Positions 61,791-64,000 of a DNA stretch of 64,000 nt are shown here, one piece after another. A model generated the notes under the pieces. That model saw only the letters and a program-made list of their open reading frames with translations. It had not been told where the DNA came from and searched no databases. Position 1 is the stretch's first letter. Each line of letters begins with the position of its first letter. The position numbers and the translations under genes were made by a program. This DNA is from Cricetomys ansorgei (lineage: Eukaryota > Chordata > Mammalia > Rodentia > Nesomyidae): positions 898,001 to 962,000 of the forward strand of contig JAMJFZ010002307.1 in the NCBI GenBank assembly GCA_026225945.1, written 5' to 3'.

Positions 61791-64000
61791 GCTCAACACA
61801 AGGAGGCCACAGGAAGGATTTTCCAGAAAGTCTGTTCTTCTGTGGCAAGTACTTGCATATCATTTTCTAAATGTCAGCCTTTCTTACGGTTGGTATTTTA
61901 TACCTATAATAATTTCATTTCTCTTAATTATTTTACCAAGTAAATTTGTTAATTTAATTTTCCCTTTGTATTGAAAATTTTGGAAAAAAAAAATCAAGAT
62001 ATGGTCACCTCAGATGATGCCAGCAAGAGTGGAAAAGGGAGTCTTGATGACCTCTTCACCAACACACTGAACCAACAGCAGCAGGAGCACAAACTCCCTC
62101 CCATGAAGCCACACACACTTAGCAGTTCTTTTCTTCTAGGGAAACAGAGTAAGCCACATCAGAGGTACCTGGACACAGTGACAGTGAGCCCTTGGCTCAA
62201 AACTCTTCCAAGCAGGAGGTGGTAGATTGCAAATGTCCCACCAGTCTTTCTGGTGGAAAGCTCATGGAACTGGTCTATCTGACCTATGAGTAATGATAGG
62301 ATTGGACAAAGGGTGTTCTTGAGGCCTGGGGCAGTAAGAACAAATATGGTACTATATTAGCATACGAACAGTCCCAGCCCTGCCAAGTGAGAGAACCTCA
62401 TGGTTCCTTCATGGGAGCAGAAGAGTTGCATTAAGGCTTCACCTTTGTAGGGCTGCCTGGGAGGCTAGCCTCGACTCTTATTGGAGGCCAGGGGAGGACA
62501 ATGCAATAACACAGCATGTGCCAGACAGACGGAGTTGACAGGATACCATCAAAGAGTTTCTCAGAGGTTGGCTTATCTGGTTTTGCTAATGCACAAACAT
62601 AAACTCAAAATATGAAGAAAAATATACAGGGAACCAGGTCTCAGACAAAGAACAAAATAAATCTGAAACTCACTCTAATGACACGGAAACGGGTGACATA
62701 TCTGACAGAGGAGTTGGGAATGAATGACCACCAGGTCTGTGATAAGTGAGCCACAGCACCGACTTCAAGAAGGCCCCACACCACCCAGCCAGCATGAGTA
62801 CTATAGGGAGTCAGGTCTCACGCCCAAAGGTGGAGACACAGAACTGTGTACAGTGCTGATGGGAGCAGTCGGCACAGGCGCAGGACAATCTGCATGATGA
62901 GGTCCTATTAGATGGTCCGGTTATCCCTGGTCTATATATATGCATATAAAAAGACTAAGAGAATACAGTGGCTAATAGACAAAGCCTGCTGACTCACAAG
63001 AAGAAACAAGAGCAAGAGCTGATGCGGAACAGACTGAACAGGTCCAGGTGTGAACAGCAGAAGCCTGGGGAAGCTGAGACGTCCTCAGGGCATTTCTACG
63101 CTGATTGGCTGCTGTATAAGACACACAATGAAATTTCCACATGAAACTTCTAAGTGATATCTGATGCCGTCAAAAAAGCCAATGGTACTGTGGATGATTA
63201 CTGAATATGTGTGATCACATGCCCTCTAATGTGGGGTTAATCGTATGAGACTTCAGTTCCTGACTTGTCTCTGGACATGATTTTTTCTGGAACACATCTG
63301 ATGAGCTAGATACTACTTGGACCTCCTAGGAAATATAGGTATGGGCAGAGATTGTATAAAAAGCTCTCAAATAAGTAAGGTCAGTCAACTGTGTAAACAC
63401 ATGAATCAAACACAGGCTGTAGGAGAGTAACTGGGGGACACATGATCTGAGTGTCAGCACTCACAGGAGAAGAAAGAGCCACACGCAGCCACAGTACACC
63501 TTTCTCTGTATTGAGAGAAGATGCCATTCTGAAAGTTCATCAGTCTTCAAAAGAACTGTGATTTTCTGAGGCACCTAGGTACTCATGACCTAGAAGACGA
63601 AACGCAGAAAAACCATCTCTTCTGAGATCTTTGTGATGGCAGAGTAAAGTCTTAGTCTTTTAAGCCATTATTAGGTATGTCTGACTGATTTTCTGTCTAT
63701 GTACGGATTATAGTTCTTTGAATATTATTCTTTGTCTCTAAACAATGTACATTTAAAATAATATAATAACACAGAACAGATCTTTTCTGTTCCTCTATAT
63801 TACCCACCAAGTGACTGCTAAAATAGAGTTAATTTGTTTGGGACTGTCTCATGTAGTAACTTCCTAGGATTAATTATGCAAAGTCCTCAGTCTTCCTCAT
63901 ATGTAGTTACTGAAGTTTTTATTAGTGTTTTAGATTAGTGATCTGCTAATGGGGGGGGTGGGCACAGATTTCCTTACTCTCTTGAAGCTCTAAGGTTTCC

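Larger units (their letters stand above)
50477..64000 (-). other. Ccdc91: Upstream Ccdc91 intron, continuing past the right edge
   Basis: It starts at the acceptor of the 114-nt exon (AG at 50477-50478) and runs to the window edge without a recognisable earlier coiled-coil exon. It holds L1 3' ends (53.0, 55.1-55.9 and 59.6-59.8 kb), a MaLR-like LTR (52.6-52.9 kb) and SINEs at 56.0, 57.4, 57.7, 60.6 and 61.6 kb. 50.5-52.5 kb and 62.3-64 kb show nothing I can name. Confidence 0.8.

Noticed and set aside
61971..62225. 84-codon plus-strand frame beginning near LEKKNQDMVTSDDASKSG
   Set aside because: Looks protein-like but matches nothing I recognise, has no splice context, and lies antisense to the Ccdc91 intron. 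It is within chance expectation.

Overview
The window is nuclear DNA of a muroid (mouse/rat/hamster-type) rodent. The evidence is old B1, B2/B3 and B4-type SINEs, Lx-like L1 3' ends, rodent LTR families, rodent hAT relics, many (CA)n/(GT)n tracts and few CpGs. Nothing in it looks prokaryotic, viral or plasmid-borne. I cannot fix the species.

One protein-coding gene is recognisable: Ccdc91 (p56, the GGA-binding coiled-coil protein of the trans-Golgi network), on the minus strand. Two coding exons are present. A 38-codon, phase 0-0 coiled-coil exon lies at 50363-50476. The terminal coding exon, with the stop codon, lies at 24024-24134. They are separated by an intron of about 26.2 kb with GT and AG borders. 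The intron upstream of the 114-nt exon runs from 50477 to beyond the right edge, and I found no further Ccdc91 exon there.

The most notable observation is directly behind the Ccdc91 stop codon. A diverged tandem copy of the terminal coding exon lies at 23905-24015, in what should be the 3' UTR. It is open for 36 codons, keeps 20 of 36 residues (17 of the last 21), and has lost the splice-acceptor AG. Its stop codon lies inside a canonical AATAAA (minus strand, 23904-23909), the first poly(A) hexamer after the real stop. The duplicate may therefore supply the gene's 3' UTR and polyadenylation signal.

Layout: 1-23.8 kb is intergenic, downstream of Ccdc91. It holds SINEs, a head-to-head B1 pair, LTR-like remnants, microsatellites and a 0.55-kb minisatellite at 20.7-21.3 kb. 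24.1-50.4 kb is the last intron. It holds an antisense L1 3' fragment, LTR-like elements, two oppositely oriented hAT (URR1-like) elements, a 33-bp minisatellite apparently inside a MaLR-like LTR, a degenerate 31-bp tandem array and a compound CA tract. 50.5-64 kb is the preceding intron, with L1 3' ends, SINEs and a MaLR-like LTR. The remaining open reading frames behave like chance or repeat-derived frames.
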